A DNA stretch of 64,000 nt from Burkholderia sp. 8Y (GCF_902506145.1 NZ_LR733519.1:654582-718581); one strand, 5' to 3'. Shown: positions 26,898-36,625, counted from the first letter of the stretch. Notes: generated by a model from the letters alone, not told the origin. Translations and numbers: made by a program.

Positions 26898-28345
26898 GCG
26901 ACGTGACCGGCGGCGACGGCAGCGAACTGCGCGCGCTGATGGCACGCGTGCCGTCGGTGGAGCGCGTGCTCGCCTCGGCGCTGTTCGAGCCGCTCATCGA
27001 CGAATACGGGCGCACGCAGACGCTCGCGGCCCTGCGCGCGACGCTCGATGTGTGGCGCGCCGACGCGCAGGCGGGCCGCGCATCCGTCGATGCGCTCACG
27101 GAAACCATGCTCGGCCACGCCGTCAGCCTGCGGCTCGCGAGCCGCGCGCAGAGCCGCGTGCGGACCGTGTTCAACCTGACGGGCACCGTGCTGCACACGA
27201 ATCTCGGCCGCGCGCTGCTCCCCGACGAAGCCGTGCGCGCCGTCGCGGACGTGCTCACGCGCCCCGCGAACCTCGAATTCGATCTCGATACCGGCGCGCG
27301 CGGCGATCGCGACGACCTGATCAACGCGCTCATCTGCGAGCTCACGGGCGCGGAAGCGGCGACTGTCGTGAACAACAACGCGGCGGCGGTGCTGCTCACC
27401 TTGTCGGCGCTGGCGTCACGCAAGGAAGTGATCGTGTCGCGCGGCGAGCTGGTGGAAATCGGCGGCGCGTTCCGCATTCCCGACATCATGAGCCGCGCGG
27501 GCGCGAAGTTGCGCGAAGTCGGCACGACGAACCGCACGCATCTGAACGACTACGGCGAAGCGATCAACGCGAAGACCGCGCTCTTGATGAAGGTCCATTG
27601 CAGCAACTACGCCGTGACCGGTTTCACGAAGGAAGTCACGACAGCCGAACTCGCGCCGCTCGCGCGTGAACGCGGCTTGCCGGTCGCCGTCGATCTCGGC
27701 AGCGGCACGCTCGTCGATCTGACGCAATGGGGACTGCCGCGCGAAGCCACGGTGCGCGAGACCGTGGAAGCCGGCGCGGATCTCGTCACGTTCAGCGCAG
27801 ACAAGCTGCTCGGCGGACCGCAGGCCGGGTTGATCGTCGGGCGCAAGCATCTCATCGCGAAGATCAAGAGGCATCCGCTCAAGCGCGCGCTGCGCGTCGG
27901 CAAGCTCACGCTCGCGGCGCTCGAAGCGGTGCTGCGTCTGTATCGCACGCCCGAGACGCTGCAAACGCGCCTCACGACGCTGCGCCTGCTCACGCGTCCC
28001 GCCGACGCCATGCGCCTCGCCGCAGGGCGCATTCAGCCCGCGTTGCAGCGCATGACGGGCGACGCGTTCGCCGTGACGACCGAGCCGATGTTCAGCCAGA
28101 TCGGCAGCGGCGCGCTGCCGGTGGACGTGCTGCCGAGCTACGGCCTCGCCGTGCGGCTCGCGAACGGCAAGCGCGCGGGCGGCCAACTGAACCGCATCGA
28201 GCGCACGCTGCGCGCGCTGCCGCGCCCGGTGATCGGGCGCATCGCGGACGGCGCGCTCTGGCTCGATCTGCGCTGTCTCGAGGAAACCGACGAAGCCGCG
28301 TTCATCGCGCAACTGGACGGCCAGGGCCGGAGCGAACGCGCATGA
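26894..28345 (+). CDS. selA: L-seryl-tRNA(Sec) selenium transferase
   Basis: A 483-residue PLP enzyme that converts Ser-tRNA(Sec) to Sec-tRNA(Sec) in the cytoplasm. The N-terminal recognition domain ([16 protein letters not shown]) is followed by [17 protein letters not shown] and the PLP-binding segment [13 protein letters not shown] with the catalytic Lys at about 304. The C-terminus is typical. Its ATG overlaps the fdhE stop (ATGA), and its stop overlaps the selB start, so fdhE-selA-selB is a coupled unit. It provides the selenocysteine that fdnG needs. Confidence 0.96.
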   Translation: MSDVTGGDGSELRALMARVPSVERVLASALFEPLIDEYGRTQTLAALRATLDVWRADAQAGRASVDALTETMLGHAVSLRLASRAQSRVRTVFNLTGTVLHTNLGRALLPDEAVRAVADVLTRPANLEFDLDTGARGDRDDLINALICELTGAEAATVVNNNAAAVLLTLSALASRKEVIVSRGELVEIGGAFRIPDIMSRAGAKLREVGTTNRTHLNDYGEAINAKTALLMKVHCSNYAVTGFTKEVTTAELAPLARERGLPVAVDLGSGTLVDLTQWGLPREATVRETVEAGADLVTFSADKLLGGPQAGLIVGRKHLIAKIKRHPLKRALRVGKLTLAALEAVLRLYRTPETLQTRLTTLRLLTRPADAMRLAAGRIQPALQRMTGDAFAVTTEPMFSQIGSGALPVDVLPSYGLAVRLANGKRAGGQLNRIERTLRALPRPVIGRIADGALWLDLRCLEETDEAAFIAQLDGQGRSERA

Positions 28346-30267
28346 TCGTCGGGACGGCGGGGCATATCGACCACGGCAAGACCACGCTCGTGCGCGCGCT
28401 CTCCGGCGTGGACACGGATCGCCTGAAGGAAGAGAAGGCGCGCGGCATTTCCATCGAACTGGGCTACGCGTATGTGCCGCTCGCGGACGGCGGCACGCTC
28501 GGCTTCATCGACGTGCCCGGCCACGAAAAGCTCGTGCACACGATGGCGGCGGGCGCGTGCGGCATCGACTTCGCGATCGTCGTCATTGCCGCCGACGACG
28601 GCGTGATGCCGCAGACGCACGAGCATCTCGCGATTCTCGAACTGCTCGGCGTGAACACGGGCGCGGTGGCGCTGACGAAGACCGATCGCGTCGACGAAGC
28701 CCGCGTGCGCGATGTCCACGCGCAAATCAAAACGCTGCTCGCGCAGACGCCGCTGCGCGACGCGCCGATCTTCGATACCAACGCCACCGCCGCCGACAAT
28801 CCCGGCGTGGCGGCACTCGACGCCCATCTGCGCGAGGCCGCCGCGAAATGGCGCACGCGCCGCGACGACGGTTTTTTCCGCCTGGCGGTCGATCGCGTGT
28901 TCACGCTGTCGGGGCAAGGCACCATCGCGACGGGCACGGCGTTCGCGGGGCGCGTCAACGTCGGCGACGTGCTCGCGCTCGCGCCGCGCGAATCGGCCAG
29001 CGAGGCGCGCGTGCGCAGCATCCACGCGCAGAATCGTCCGGCGGACGCGGGCCGCGCGGGCGAGCGGTGCGCGCTGAATCTCGCGGGCATCGACAAGGAC
29101 GCGCTCGCACGCGGCGACTGGATCGTCGATGCGCGCATCGCGAAGGCGTCGGAGCGGCTCGACGTCGAACTGACGCTTCTCGCCGATGCCGGGATCACGC
29201 TTGCGCACTGGACGCCGCTGCATGTGCATCTGGGCACGACGCATCGCGTGGCGCACGTCGCGCTGCTGGACGCCGACACTCTCGCGCCGGGGCAGTCGGC
29301 GCGCGTGCAACTCGTCTTCGATCAGCCGGTGTGCGCGCTGCCCGGCGACCGCTTCATCGTGCGTAATGCGCAGGCAAACCGGACCGTGGGCGGCGGCCGC
29401 GTGCTCGATCCGTTCGCGCCCGCTCGCAAGCGCCGCACGCCGCAGCGCCGCGCGTGGCTCGATGCGCTTGCCGCATGGCTCGACACGAATCGCGCCGATG
29501 CGCTTTTCGACCAGTCGCCCTACGGCTTGCCGCGCTCGCTCGTGGAGCATCTGTGCGGGCGGACGGCGGCATCGGTCGCGCTGCCGGACGGCCTGCGCCG
29601 CGTGCCCTTGCCCGACGACGCGCTTTTCATCGCCGCTGCGCATTGGCATGCGCTCGCCGCGGGTCTCACGGACGCGCTCGCCGCTTTCCACGAACGCTTT
29701 CCCGACGAGCAAGGCCCCGACGCCGCGCGTCTGCGCCGCATGGCCGCGCCGCTCGCGCCGGATGCGCTGTGGCGCGCCTTGATCGACGATGCCGTGGCGC
29801 GCGGGATCGTCGCGCGCAGCGGACCGTGGCTGCATCTGCCGTCGCATACCGTGGCGCTGGATGCAGCGGAGGAGGCGCTCGCGCAGGCGGTGCTCGCGTC
29901 GATCGAACGCGGACGTTTCGATCCGCCGTGGGTGCGCGATCTCGCGCGCGCGCACGGTGCGGGCGAAGACGACATGCGCCGCCTGCTGCGCAAGCTCGCG
30001 CGGCGCGGCGACGTGTTGCAGGTCGTGCGCGATCTCTTCTATTCGCCAACGGCCGTGGCCGAACTCGCGCGGCTTGCGGCCGACCATGCGCGCACGCGCA
30101 ATGGCGCGGCGAGCGCCATCGGCGCGGCGGAGTTTCGCGATGCAAGCGGTCTGGGCCGCAAACGCGCGATTCAGGTTTTGGAGTTCTTCGACCGGGTTGG
30201 TTACACTCGGTTTCACCGCGACCTGCATCTGTTGCGCACCGACAGCCGCTGGCACGAGCCGGTCTGA
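28342..30267 (+). CDS. selB: Selenocysteine-specific elongation factor
   Basis: A 641-residue translation GTPase. G1 is [11 protein letters not shown]3 is [10 protein letters not shown]4 is TKTD. The elongation-factor domains 2 and 3 follow, then the C-terminal winged-helix repeats that bind the SECIS hairpin (ending [19 protein letters not shown]). It delivers Sec-tRNA(Sec) to the ribosome at the fdnG UGA. The ATG overlaps the selA stop codon, ATGA. The length matches the usual 610-650 residues. Confidence 0.96.
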   Translation: MIVGTAGHIDHGKTTLVRALSGVDTDRLKEEKARGISIELGYAYVPLADGGTLGFIDVPGHEKLVHTMAAGACGIDFAIVVIAADDGVMPQTHEHLAILELLGVNTGAVALTKTDRVDEARVRDVHAQIKTLLAQTPLRDAPIFDTNATAADNPGVAALDAHLREAAAKWRTRRDDGFFRLAVDRVFTLSGQGTIATGTAFAGRVNVGDVLALAPRESASEARVRSIHAQNRPADAGRAGERCALNLAGIDKDALARGDWIVDARIAKASERLDVELTLLADAGITLAHWTPLHVHLGTTHRVAHVALLDADTLAPGQSARVQLVFDQPVCALPGDRFIVRNAQANRTVGGGRVLDPFAPARKRRTPQRRAWLDALAAWLDTNRADALFDQSPYGLPRSLVEHLCGRTAASVALPDGLRRVPLPDDALFIAAAHWHALAAGLTDALAAFHERFPDEQGPDAARLRRMAAPLAPDALWRALIDDAVARGIVARSGPWLHLPSHTVALDAAEEALAQAVLASIERGRFDPPWVRDLARAHGAGEDDMRRLLRKLARRGDVLQVVRDLFYSPTAVAELARLAADHARTRNGAASAIGAAEFRDASGLGRKRAIQVLEFFDRVGYTRFHRDLHLLRTDSRWHEPV

Positions 30268-30310
30268 GCGGTTCCCGCCACGCCCTTTGCGCTCCGGCGC
30301 CAGGCGAACG

Positions 30311-32314
30311 ATGGAGCATTCCTACTACGCGCTGCTGCATCTGCTGTCGGGCCATCCGGAATGGACGCTCGCGGTCGTGCTGCTCGCGTCGTTTCTCGAA
30401 TCGGTCGCGTTCATCGGCACGTTTGTGCCCGGCAGCACCGCGATGTTCATCGCGGGCGCGCTCGTCGGCGCGGGCGCGCTGAATCTCGGCTGGGTATTTG
30501 TCTGCGCGCTCGCGGGCGCGATTGCGGGCGACGCCGCGAGTTTCTGCTTCGGCGCGCGCTATGCCAATGTCATCGCGCAGATGTGGCCGTTCCGCCGCCA
30601 TCCGGGCGCGCTCGCCGCAGGCAAACGATACTTCCACGCGCACGGCGCGAAGAGCGTCGTGCTCGCGCGCTTCGTGGCGCCGATGCGCGCCGTAGTGCCG
30701 GTCGTCGCGGGTCTGTCGGGCATGACGCCCGCGCGCTTTCTCGCCGTCAACGTCGTGAGCGCGCTCATCTGGGCGCCGCTGCACATCCTGCCGGGCGTGG
30801 TGTTCGGCGCGTCCATTGAACTCGCGGGCGCGGTGTCAATCCGGCTCGTCGTCATCCTCGTGGCCGTGACGGCGCTTGGATGGCTCGTCTTCAACCTGGC
30901 GCGCGTGATCGTGGGGCACGCGAAGGGCTGGACGCTCGCCTCGCGCGCAAGGCTGCTCGCGTGGGCGCAGCGCAGTGACGGCGCGCCCGCGCGGATCATC
31001 TCGCGCGCGCTCGATCCGGCCAATCCGGCGACCGCGCTCATCGTCGCGATCTCGGTGTTGCTGCTGGCGTCGGCCATGGCCTTCTTCTACGTGATGTCGA
31101 ACGTGGCGCGCGGCTCGTCGCTGGTGCAGGTGGATGTCTCCACGTACCGTCTGCTGCAATCGTTCCGCTCGACGTGGGCCGATTCGATCCTCGACGCCGC
31201 CGCGGCGCTCGGCAGCACGCCGACGCTGCTCGCGGTCGCGGCGACGGTGATCGTCTGGATGATCTTCGAGCGGCGCTGGCGCACGGTCGCGTACTGGGTC
31301 GTGGCGGTCGTGTTCTCGCAACTGCTCGTCGCGGCGATCCGCCTGACGGCGCATCACTCGTTGCCGCTGTCGTTCGCGCCGGTCGAGCACACGTTCCCGA
31401 GCCCGCATCTCGCGGCAACGGTCATCATCTACGGCTTTCTGGCGTTTTTGCTGCTGCGGCGCGTGGGTATGCTCACGGGCGTGTTGATCGCGACGGCGAC
31501 ATCGGGCATCGTGACGGCCGTCGCGCTCGCGGGACTCTACTTCGGACGCTTCACGATCTCCGATGCGCTTGGCAGCGCCGCGCTCGCGGCCATGTGGGTG
31601 TTCCTCATCGCGCTGACCGCCGTGTGGCGGCATCCCGGCAAGCCGAGGCGCCGTCCGCTGATGCCCTTCGCGATGCTCGCCGTCATCGGCGCGAGCGTCG
31701 GCTTGCAGTTGAGCGACGACACGCAGGCGCACAGCGCGCCGCCCGCGACCGTGGTCATCACGCCGATTCAGTGGATGGACACGGTGTGGCGCACGTTCTC
31801 GTGCTACCGGTCGAGCATGGACGGCGACCGCCGCGAGCCGATCACCGTGCAATGGGCCGCGACGCCCGCCGAGATTCGCGCGCAGCTTTCGAGCCGGGGC
31901 TGGGCGGAAGTCGACGGGCTGACGATGAAAAGCGTGATGTCGGTGGTTTCGCCGAACGCGCCCGCCACCGCGCTGCCCGTGCTGCCGCGCCTGAATAACG
32001 GCGAGCCGTCGAAGCTCGTGTTCACGCGCTCGCATCGCGGCACGGACCAACGCGACGTGCTGCGCTTCTGGCCGACCCGCTACGTGGTGAAGGAGCGCGC
32101 GGACGCCACGCCGACGCCCATCTGGCTCGGCTCGGTCGTCCACGAGCGGTTGCGCCGTCCGTCGTGGCCGTTCAACGTGCTGCGTCCGGACCGGCGCGTC
32201 GATCCGATGGTGCTGGACCGCAGCGATGCTTCATCGTGGCGCGGCATCGAAATTGCGAACAGCGCGGGGTGCGGCAGCGTGCCGGTCATGCTGGTTCAGT
32301 CGAGGCCCCAATGA
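30311..32314 (+). CDS. DedA-PAP2-LssY fusion membrane protein
   Basis: A 667-residue protein. Residues 1-~200 are a DedA/VTT domain (FIGTFVPGSTAMFIAGAL, GDAASFCFGARY, LARFVAPMRAVVPVVAG). Residues ~235-445 are a PAP2-like membrane domain, but its motifs are degenerate: PSGH is PSPH, and the segment equivalent to HxxSD in the third motif is FTISD, lacking the nucleophile His. The C-terminal ~200 residues resemble LssY_C (MDTVWRTFSCYRSSMDGDRR). The start lies 43 bases after selB, so it may be cotranscribed. Lipid or envelope function is inferred. Confidence 0.82.
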   Translation: MEHSYYALLHLLSGHPEWTLAVVLLASFLESVAFIGTFVPGSTAMFIAGALVGAGALNLGWVFVCALAGAIAGDAASFCFGARYANVIAQMWPFRRHPGALAAGKRYFHAHGAKSVVLARFVAPMRAVVPVVAGLSGMTPARFLAVNVVSALIWAPLHILPGVVFGASIELAGAVSIRLVVILVAVTALGWLVFNLARVIVGHAKGWTLASRARLLAWAQRSDGAPARIISRALDPANPATALIVAISVLLLASAMAFFYVMSNVARGSSLVQVDVSTYRLLQSFRSTWADSILDAAAALGSTPTLLAVAATVIVWMIFERRWRTVAYWVVAVVFSQLLVAAIRLTAHHSLPLSFAPVEHTFPSPHLAATVIIYGFLAFLLLRRVGMLTGVLIATATSGIVTAVALAGLYFGRFTISDALGSAALAAMWVFLIALTAVWRHPGKPRRRPLMPFAMLAVIGASVGLQLSDDTQAHSAPPATVVITPIQWMDTVWRTFSCYRSSMDGDRREPITVQWAATPAEIRAQLSSRGWAEVDGLTMKSVMSVVSPNAPATALPVLPRLNNGEPSKLVFTRSHRGTDQRDVLRFWPTRYVVKERADATPTPIWLGSVVHERLRRPSWPFNVLRPDRRVDPMVLDRSDASSWRGIEIANSAGCGSVPVMLVQSRPQ

Positions 32315-32357
32315 GTTTTCGCAGGAATGGCCGCAGCGCGCGCCGCGGAGGTGGCTC

Positions 32358-32978
32358 TTGATTCAGATTCCGCCGTCGGCGATTGCGCAATGGGGCGCGG
32401 CCGCGGTCTTCGGCAACGTGCTGTTGACGCGGCTGGGCGTGCCGCTGCCGTCGGCGCCGCTGCTCGTCTTCGCCGGATCGATGATCGCGAGCGGGCGGTT
32501 GTCGCTCTCGCACGTGATGTTCGCGGCGGTCTGCGCCGCGCTGCTGGGCGACAGCATGTGGTTCTCGGCGGGGCGCATCTACGGACGGCGGCTCGTGGCC
32601 GCGCTCGCGCGCCGCTCGTATGCCGTCGATTCGGGCATCCGCACGACGAGCGAACTCTTCGAGCGGTACGGCGCGCCGATCATCGCGATATCGAAGTTCG
32701 TGCCGGGGCTCGGACTCGTCACGCCGCCGCTGATGGGCACGACGCATATCGCGGCGCTCGTGTTCTTTCTGTGGGACGCGGCGGGCATTGTCGCGTGGTC
32801 GGCGTTCTGGGTGCTGGGTGGCGCGTTGTTTCAGCGGCAGTTGCACTTCGTGCTCGTCGAATTGCAGATGCATGGCGCGACCGTAATCGATCTGCTCGCG
32901 TTTCTGGCGTTGCTGTACTGCGCGTATCGTCTCTTGCGACGACGCACGCCCGGCCGTTCTCGCGACGATGCCCGGTGA
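32358..32978 (+). CDS. DedA-family membrane protein
   Basis: A 206-residue DedA/VTT protein. The characteristic blocks are RLGVPLPSAPLLVFAGSM, a DSMWFSAGRIYGRRL segment, and SKFVPGLGLVTPPLMG, followed by hydrophobic helices and a basic C-terminus. The family is needed for membrane homeostasis and undecaprenyl-phosphate flipping in various bacteria. The start is a TTG with a clear GGAGGTGG ribosome site. It lies 43 bases after the DedA-PAP2 fusion and 72 bases before the tRNA-Sec gene. Confidence 0.88.
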   Translation: MIQIPPSAIAQWGAAAVFGNVLLTRLGVPLPSAPLLVFAGSMIASGRLSLSHVMFAAVCAALLGDSMWFSAGRIYGRRLVAALARRSYAVDSGIRTTSELFERYGAPIIAISKFVPGLGLVTPPLMGTTHIAALVFFLWDAAGIVAWSAFWVLGGALFQRQLHFVLVELQMHGATVIDLLAFLALLYCAYRLLRRRTPGRSRDDAR

Positions 32979-33002
32979 CGCGTGCGGTTCACGTTCCGCC
33001 GC

Positions 33003-33008
33003 TATAAT
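33003..33008 (+). promoter_or_regulatory. Putative -10 element of selC
   Basis: A perfect TATAAT lies 42 bases before the tRNA-Sec 5' end. No convincing -35 hexamer is present at the usual distance, so the call rests on the -10 alone. Confidence 0.4.
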
Positions 33009-33050
33009 CGTGGGCTTCGTTGTTTCGCCTGATCTTTTCTCTTTGGCCGG

Positions 33051-33146
33051 GGAAGGCATCCGTATCCGGTGGTGCGGCTGGGCTTCAAACCCAGTTGGGG
33101 GTGTCAGACACTCCCAGGTAGGTTCGACTCCTGCTGCCTTCCGCCA
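33051..33146 (+). tRNA. selC: tRNA-Sec (anticodon TCA)
   Basis: A 96-base selenocysteine tRNA including an encoded CCA. The 8-bp acceptor stem is GGAAGGCA/TGCCTTCC. The anticodon arm reads CTGGGCTTCAAACCCAG with TCA as anticodon. A long variable arm follows (GGGGGTGTCAGACACTCCC), and the T arm GCAGG..CCTGC is of the SelC type (AGGTTCGACTCCT). It matches E. coli selC closely in layout. It completes the selenocysteine set with selA, selB and fdnG. Confidence 0.96.
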
Positions 33147-33336
33147 TCGCGCTTCGTGCGTGAGGGGCGCTGATCATCATCTTCTCGTAGACCGCGCTGC
33201 GCGGGACGTGCGCTCGAATCCTCAATTGACTCCGAGGCGTAGCTTTGGCCACTTGTCTTTGAACTGCGTGGCCTTCGCGTCCCCGGTAAGCCGTTTCCGC
33301 CGTTTCCAGCCTTCCGCACGGAACGCAGACATATCG

Positions 33337-34632
33337 TCAAAAAAACTCCAACACCGAATGCGCGATGAGCGCGGCCGCGGTCGCAAGCGCCGCGAGCCAG
33401 CTCAGCGCGCGTAACGTCCAGTGCGCAGCGAGATCGCCCACGGCTTCACGGCTCGAACTGAGCAAGACGAGCAGCACGAGAACGGGTGTGACGGTCATGC
33501 CGTTCAGCACCGCGCTCCAGTACATCGCTCGCGCGGGTTCGACATGAAAGAAAGTCAGTCCCACGGCGACCGCGATGCCAAGCACGATCGTCCCGGCGAG
33601 CAGCCACGCGATGCGGGTATCGCGCCGCTCGCCGCTTTCCCAGTTGAACGAGCTCGCCGCCGCCTGCGCAGCCGAGCCCGCCAGCGGCGGAAGCGCAAGG
33701 AGGGCCGATCCGAGAAGCGCGATTGCGAGCACGTGCCCCGCATGGCCATGCGCGAGCGGCTCGAGTACGCGATCCAGTTGCACGAATTCTCCGGGAGGCG
33801 TCGATTGCGTGAGATGCAGCGTGGCCGCCGCCGCGATCATCACGCAGACAGAGACTGCATTGGACAGCAGCGTTCGAATCAGTACTTCGCGGCGCATTCC
33901 GCCCATTTTCCGATCCAATGCCTGCCGCCGCGAAACCTCGCTCTTCTTGATGTCGCGCGCTTCCTGTTCGGCTTGCGCGAACATCAAGTACGGACTGACA
34001 GTCGTGCCTAACACGGCAATCAGCGTCGTCACGTAGTGTTCGGACCAGACGACGCGCGGGATGAGCAGACGCCTTGCGACGGCATGCCAGGGCACATCGA
34101 CTACGAAGAGAACGCCGGCATACGCCAACATCGCGAGTGTCAGCCATTTGAGGTATCGCGCGTAGGTTTCATAGGCGACGCTCCATTGCAGAACGAGCGA
34201 CGCGCATCCCGACAGCAGCGTGAGCCAGACAAGCGATCCGCCGCTCAATGCCCGCAGCGCGGTGCCCATGGCGAGCACATCGACGGCAATGTTCAAGGTG
34301 TTGGCAATTAGAAAGCGGGCGACGGCGAAGTAAAAAAACGGCGGCCAGTCGTGCTTGCGCATGTTGGCAGTCAGGCCGCGCCCCGTGATCGCGGCGACGC
34401 GCGCCGAGATGAGTTGCAAGGCGACGGTCGAAGGATACGACAGCACGCAAATCCATAGCTGGTCGAAGCCATACCATGCGCCCGCGAGCGTGTAAGTGGC
34501 GATGCCGCTTGGATCGTTGTCCGACGCGATCGTGACGAGTCCGGGGCCGACGTGCGCCGACCATGAATGCGCGCGGCGCGCGCTTCCTCGTGAGTCGCTG
34601 TCCGCTGCCGGCTTCTTATGAGGAATGAACAT
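33337..34632 (-). CDS. Nramp-family divalent metal transporter, non-canonical
   Basis: A 431-residue membrane protein with about eleven helices of the Nramp (SLC11) fold. Helix 1 has DNDPSGIATYTLAG where canonical Nramp has DPGN, and helix 6 has TVSPYLMFAQAEQEA where the family has MPH. The metal-binding Met and His are thus absent. The same replacement pattern is known in divergent 'Nramp-related' clades, including proteins that carry Mg2+ or unknown ions. The gene is alone and converges towards selC. Transport of a divalent cation is inferred. Confidence 0.87.
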   Translation of the reverse strand: MFIPHKKPAADSDSRGSARRAHSWSAHVGPGLVTIASDNDPSGIATYTLAGAWYGFDQLWICVLSYPSTVALQLISARVAAITGRGLTANMRKHDWPPFFYFAVARFLIANTLNIAVDVLAMGTALRALSGGSLVWLTLLSGCASLVLQWSVAYETYARYLKWLTLAMLAYAGVLFVVDVPWHAVARRLLIPRVVWSEHYVTTLIAVLGTTVSPYLMFAQAEQEARDIKKSEVSRRQALDRKMGGMRREVLIRTLLSNAVSVCVMIAAAATLHLTQSTPPGEFVQLDRVLEPLAHGHAGHVLAIALLGSALLALPPLAGSAAQAAASSFNWESGERRDTRIAWLLAGTIVLGIAVAVGLTFFHVEPARAMYWSAVLNGMTVTPVLVLLVLLSSSREAVGDLAAHWTLRALSWLAALATAAALIAHSVLEFF

Positions 34633-35105
34633 GGGACACTCGTGGGCGTATTAGCCGACCGTTCGCATGAAGCGTTCCTAGCGCGGACAGGATTCGAACG
34701 CAGTCGACGGTTTGCCGCAGCACAACATTTCCGCGCGCTGTGTCGGCGTGCGACTCACGCGGTACTCACTGGCTCGTCACGAAGGTCGACGAGCAATCCA
34801 GCCGCTCGCCGGGCGATTGAGCAGGGCCGGCTGCCGTTACGACGGCTTCATCGAGGTGGCTGGCTTACCGAGCGGGTCGGCGATACTCAATTGATCGCCG
34901 CGTTTCCTCGTCGGTCCTGCCCGCTGTTTCACGAGGCAACTGACAACGTCGACGAGGCAGCCCTCTCGCCGCATCCGCACGTACCGGCGCAATTCAAAGA
35001 CCACCGAGCAATTAAGCGTTTTGTGCACTACGATTGCCTCTGTACGTTTCGTAGTTCGAGTGAGTTAGCCAGGCAGCACGCGACATACCACACAGGAGAC
35101 TGCGG
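34633..35105. other. Intergenic region without a convincing gene
   Basis: Reading frames here have no ribosome sites or recognisable products. A seven-base inverted repeat ACTACGA (35027-35033) / TCGTAGT (35049-35055) lies about 50 bases before the NHL protein start, and could be an operator. A short stretch near 34681-34705 resembles a tRNA T arm in reverse, but does not fold as one. Confidence 0.45.
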
Positions 35106-36254
35106 ATGAGCGAGCAAAATGGGCTGTTCTGCCCGTGCTGTGGCAGTGCCGAGCATCGGGCAATGAGTCGCCGTACTTTCATGAGTCTGATTGCCGGCAC
35201 CGCTGCCGTGTTTGTGATGCCTCCGTCGTTCGCGGACACGGAGATGGTGCCGTCGATCGCTTACGACTCGATTGCCGATCCCGTTCGTTTGCCCAAGGAC
35301 GTGTATTTCGGCGAATGCTCCGGCATCGCGCTTAACTCGCAGGGGCACATCTTCGTGCTGTCACGCGGCAATACAACGGGGCCAGCCTATGGCGCGGCGG
35401 CCGCACAACTTCTCGAATTCGCGCCGGACGGACGCTTCGTCCGCGAGATCGGACACAACCTGTATGCATGGTCTTTCGCTCATACGGTCAAGGTCGACCG
35501 GCAGGACAACATCTGGGTGACGGACAAAGGCTCCGACATGGTGATCAAATTCACGCCGGACGGCCGCGTCGCGATGGTGTTCGGCCGCAAGCAGGAGGCC
35601 GCAGACGAGGAGACCGGCCCGCTCAAGCACCCGAACCCGCCGCTGGCCGCCGAGCCTGGCCGCTTCCGCCAAGTGACGGATGTCGCGTGGGATGCCGCAG
35701 GCAATACCTATATCAGCGATGGCTATATCAACTCTCGCGTCGCGAAAGTGGACCGGGACGGCAACTGGATCAAGTCGTGGGGTGAGCGCGGCACTGGGCC
35801 GGGACAGTTTCATACGCCGCATAGCATCGCGCTGGATGCGAACGACAACATCTATGTGGCGGACCGCAGCAACCGGCGCATTCAAGTGTTCGATACTGAA
35901 GGCCACTTCCAGCGGCAATTCACGATCGACGTTCCCGTGCCGCCGGATGCGCGTCCGGCAATCGGCAACATGCCTGATGAAGCGGCAATCGCGGCCGGCA
36001 CGTTCGCGCCAGGGTCGCCGTGGGCCATCTGCATCTCGCCGGGTCCGAATCAGGTGCTCTACAGCGCCGACGCATTCCCGGGCCGCATCTACAAGATGAC
36101 GCTCGATGGCAAGGTGCTGGGCGTGCTCGGCAAAGCAGGCAAGCAGCCGAAGCAATTCGGCTGGATTCATCAGATGGCGTGTCCATCGGAGAACGTGCTG
36201 TTCGTCGCCGAACTGCTGAACTGGCGCGTGCAGAAGCTGGTTCTTCACGCTTGA
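35106..36254 (+). CDS. Tat-exported NHL-repeat beta-propeller protein with N-terminal CPCC motif
   Basis: A 382-residue protein. Residues 1-19 form an unusual cytoplasmic N-terminus with FCPCCGSAEH; residues 20-44 are a Tat signal (SRRTFMSLIAG, ending near SFADTE). The mature part holds four to five NHL repeats (VTDVAWDAAGNTYISDG, HSIALDANDNIYVADRSNRR). NHL propellers of this length resemble peptidyl-alpha-hydroxyglycine lyase and bind partners or small molecules. The ATG at 35106 has a CAGGAGAC ribosome site; the internal ATG at 35163 would remove the CPCC part but has none. Confidence 0.85.
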   Translation: MSEQNGLFCPCCGSAEHRAMSRRTFMSLIAGTAAVFVMPPSFADTEMVPSIAYDSIADPVRLPKDVYFGECSGIALNSQGHIFVLSRGNTTGPAYGAAAAQLLEFAPDGRFVREIGHNLYAWSFAHTVKVDRQDNIWVTDKGSDMVIKFTPDGRVAMVFGRKQEAADEETGPLKHPNPPLAAEPGRFRQVTDVAWDAAGNTYISDGYINSRVAKVDRDGNWIKSWGERGTGPGQFHTPHSIALDANDNIYVADRSNRRIQVFDTEGHFQRQFTIDVPVPPDARPAIGNMPDEAAIAAGTFAPGSPWAICISPGPNQVLYSADAFPGRIYKMTLDGKVLGVLGKAGKQPKQFGWIHQMACPSENVLFVAELLNWRVQKLVLHA

Positions 36255-36625
36255 TCGGCGCTATGTCGGGATCGGGAAGAATGGATCGAATCGCGAATCG
36301 TGGGCCCAGTTGCGTTAAGTCAATGCAGGGAGTCTCTACGCGCACTCGGTGCTGAGCGGCGTCTATAAGCCTGTGGATTACGGCAATTCCGAAACGCTGA
36401 GGCTCAAGGCGCAACGAAGGCTGGAAAAAACCGATGCAATGAACAAGGTGCTGCATGCCATGCTCGACAATGGCGCCGATCAGGAAAAGCACTGGCAGGG
36501 CCGAATAGAACGAATCGACGCGCAAAGACGGCAGCACGGCTTTATTAAATGAACGAGCGCGGGGCCGTTCTTTCAAGGGGTGCAGGGCTTGTTAGAATCT
36601 GCCCGTTCCCTTATCGGTTCTCCAA
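36255..36625. other. Intergenic region with a possible gene remnant
   Basis: A 67-codon open stretch (GTG at 36349 to 36552) reads as LSGVYKPVDYGNSETLRLKA... and has coding-like composition, with a stop 30 codons back and no ribosome site, so it may be the broken end of a lost gene. I do not recognise it. A TAGAAT hexamer at 36593-36598 could be the -10 of the phosphatase gene. Confidence 0.3.

Noticed and set aside
28138-30255. Long minus-strand open frame opposite selB
   Set aside because: Arginine- and alanine-rich product typical of antisense frames in GC-rich DNA; selB is fully supported on the plus strand.
34680-34709. Possible remnant of a tRNA on the minus strand near 34700
   Set aside because: A T-loop-like TTCGAAT is present, but the flanking bases do not pair into a T arm and no acceptor stem or anticodon arm is present.
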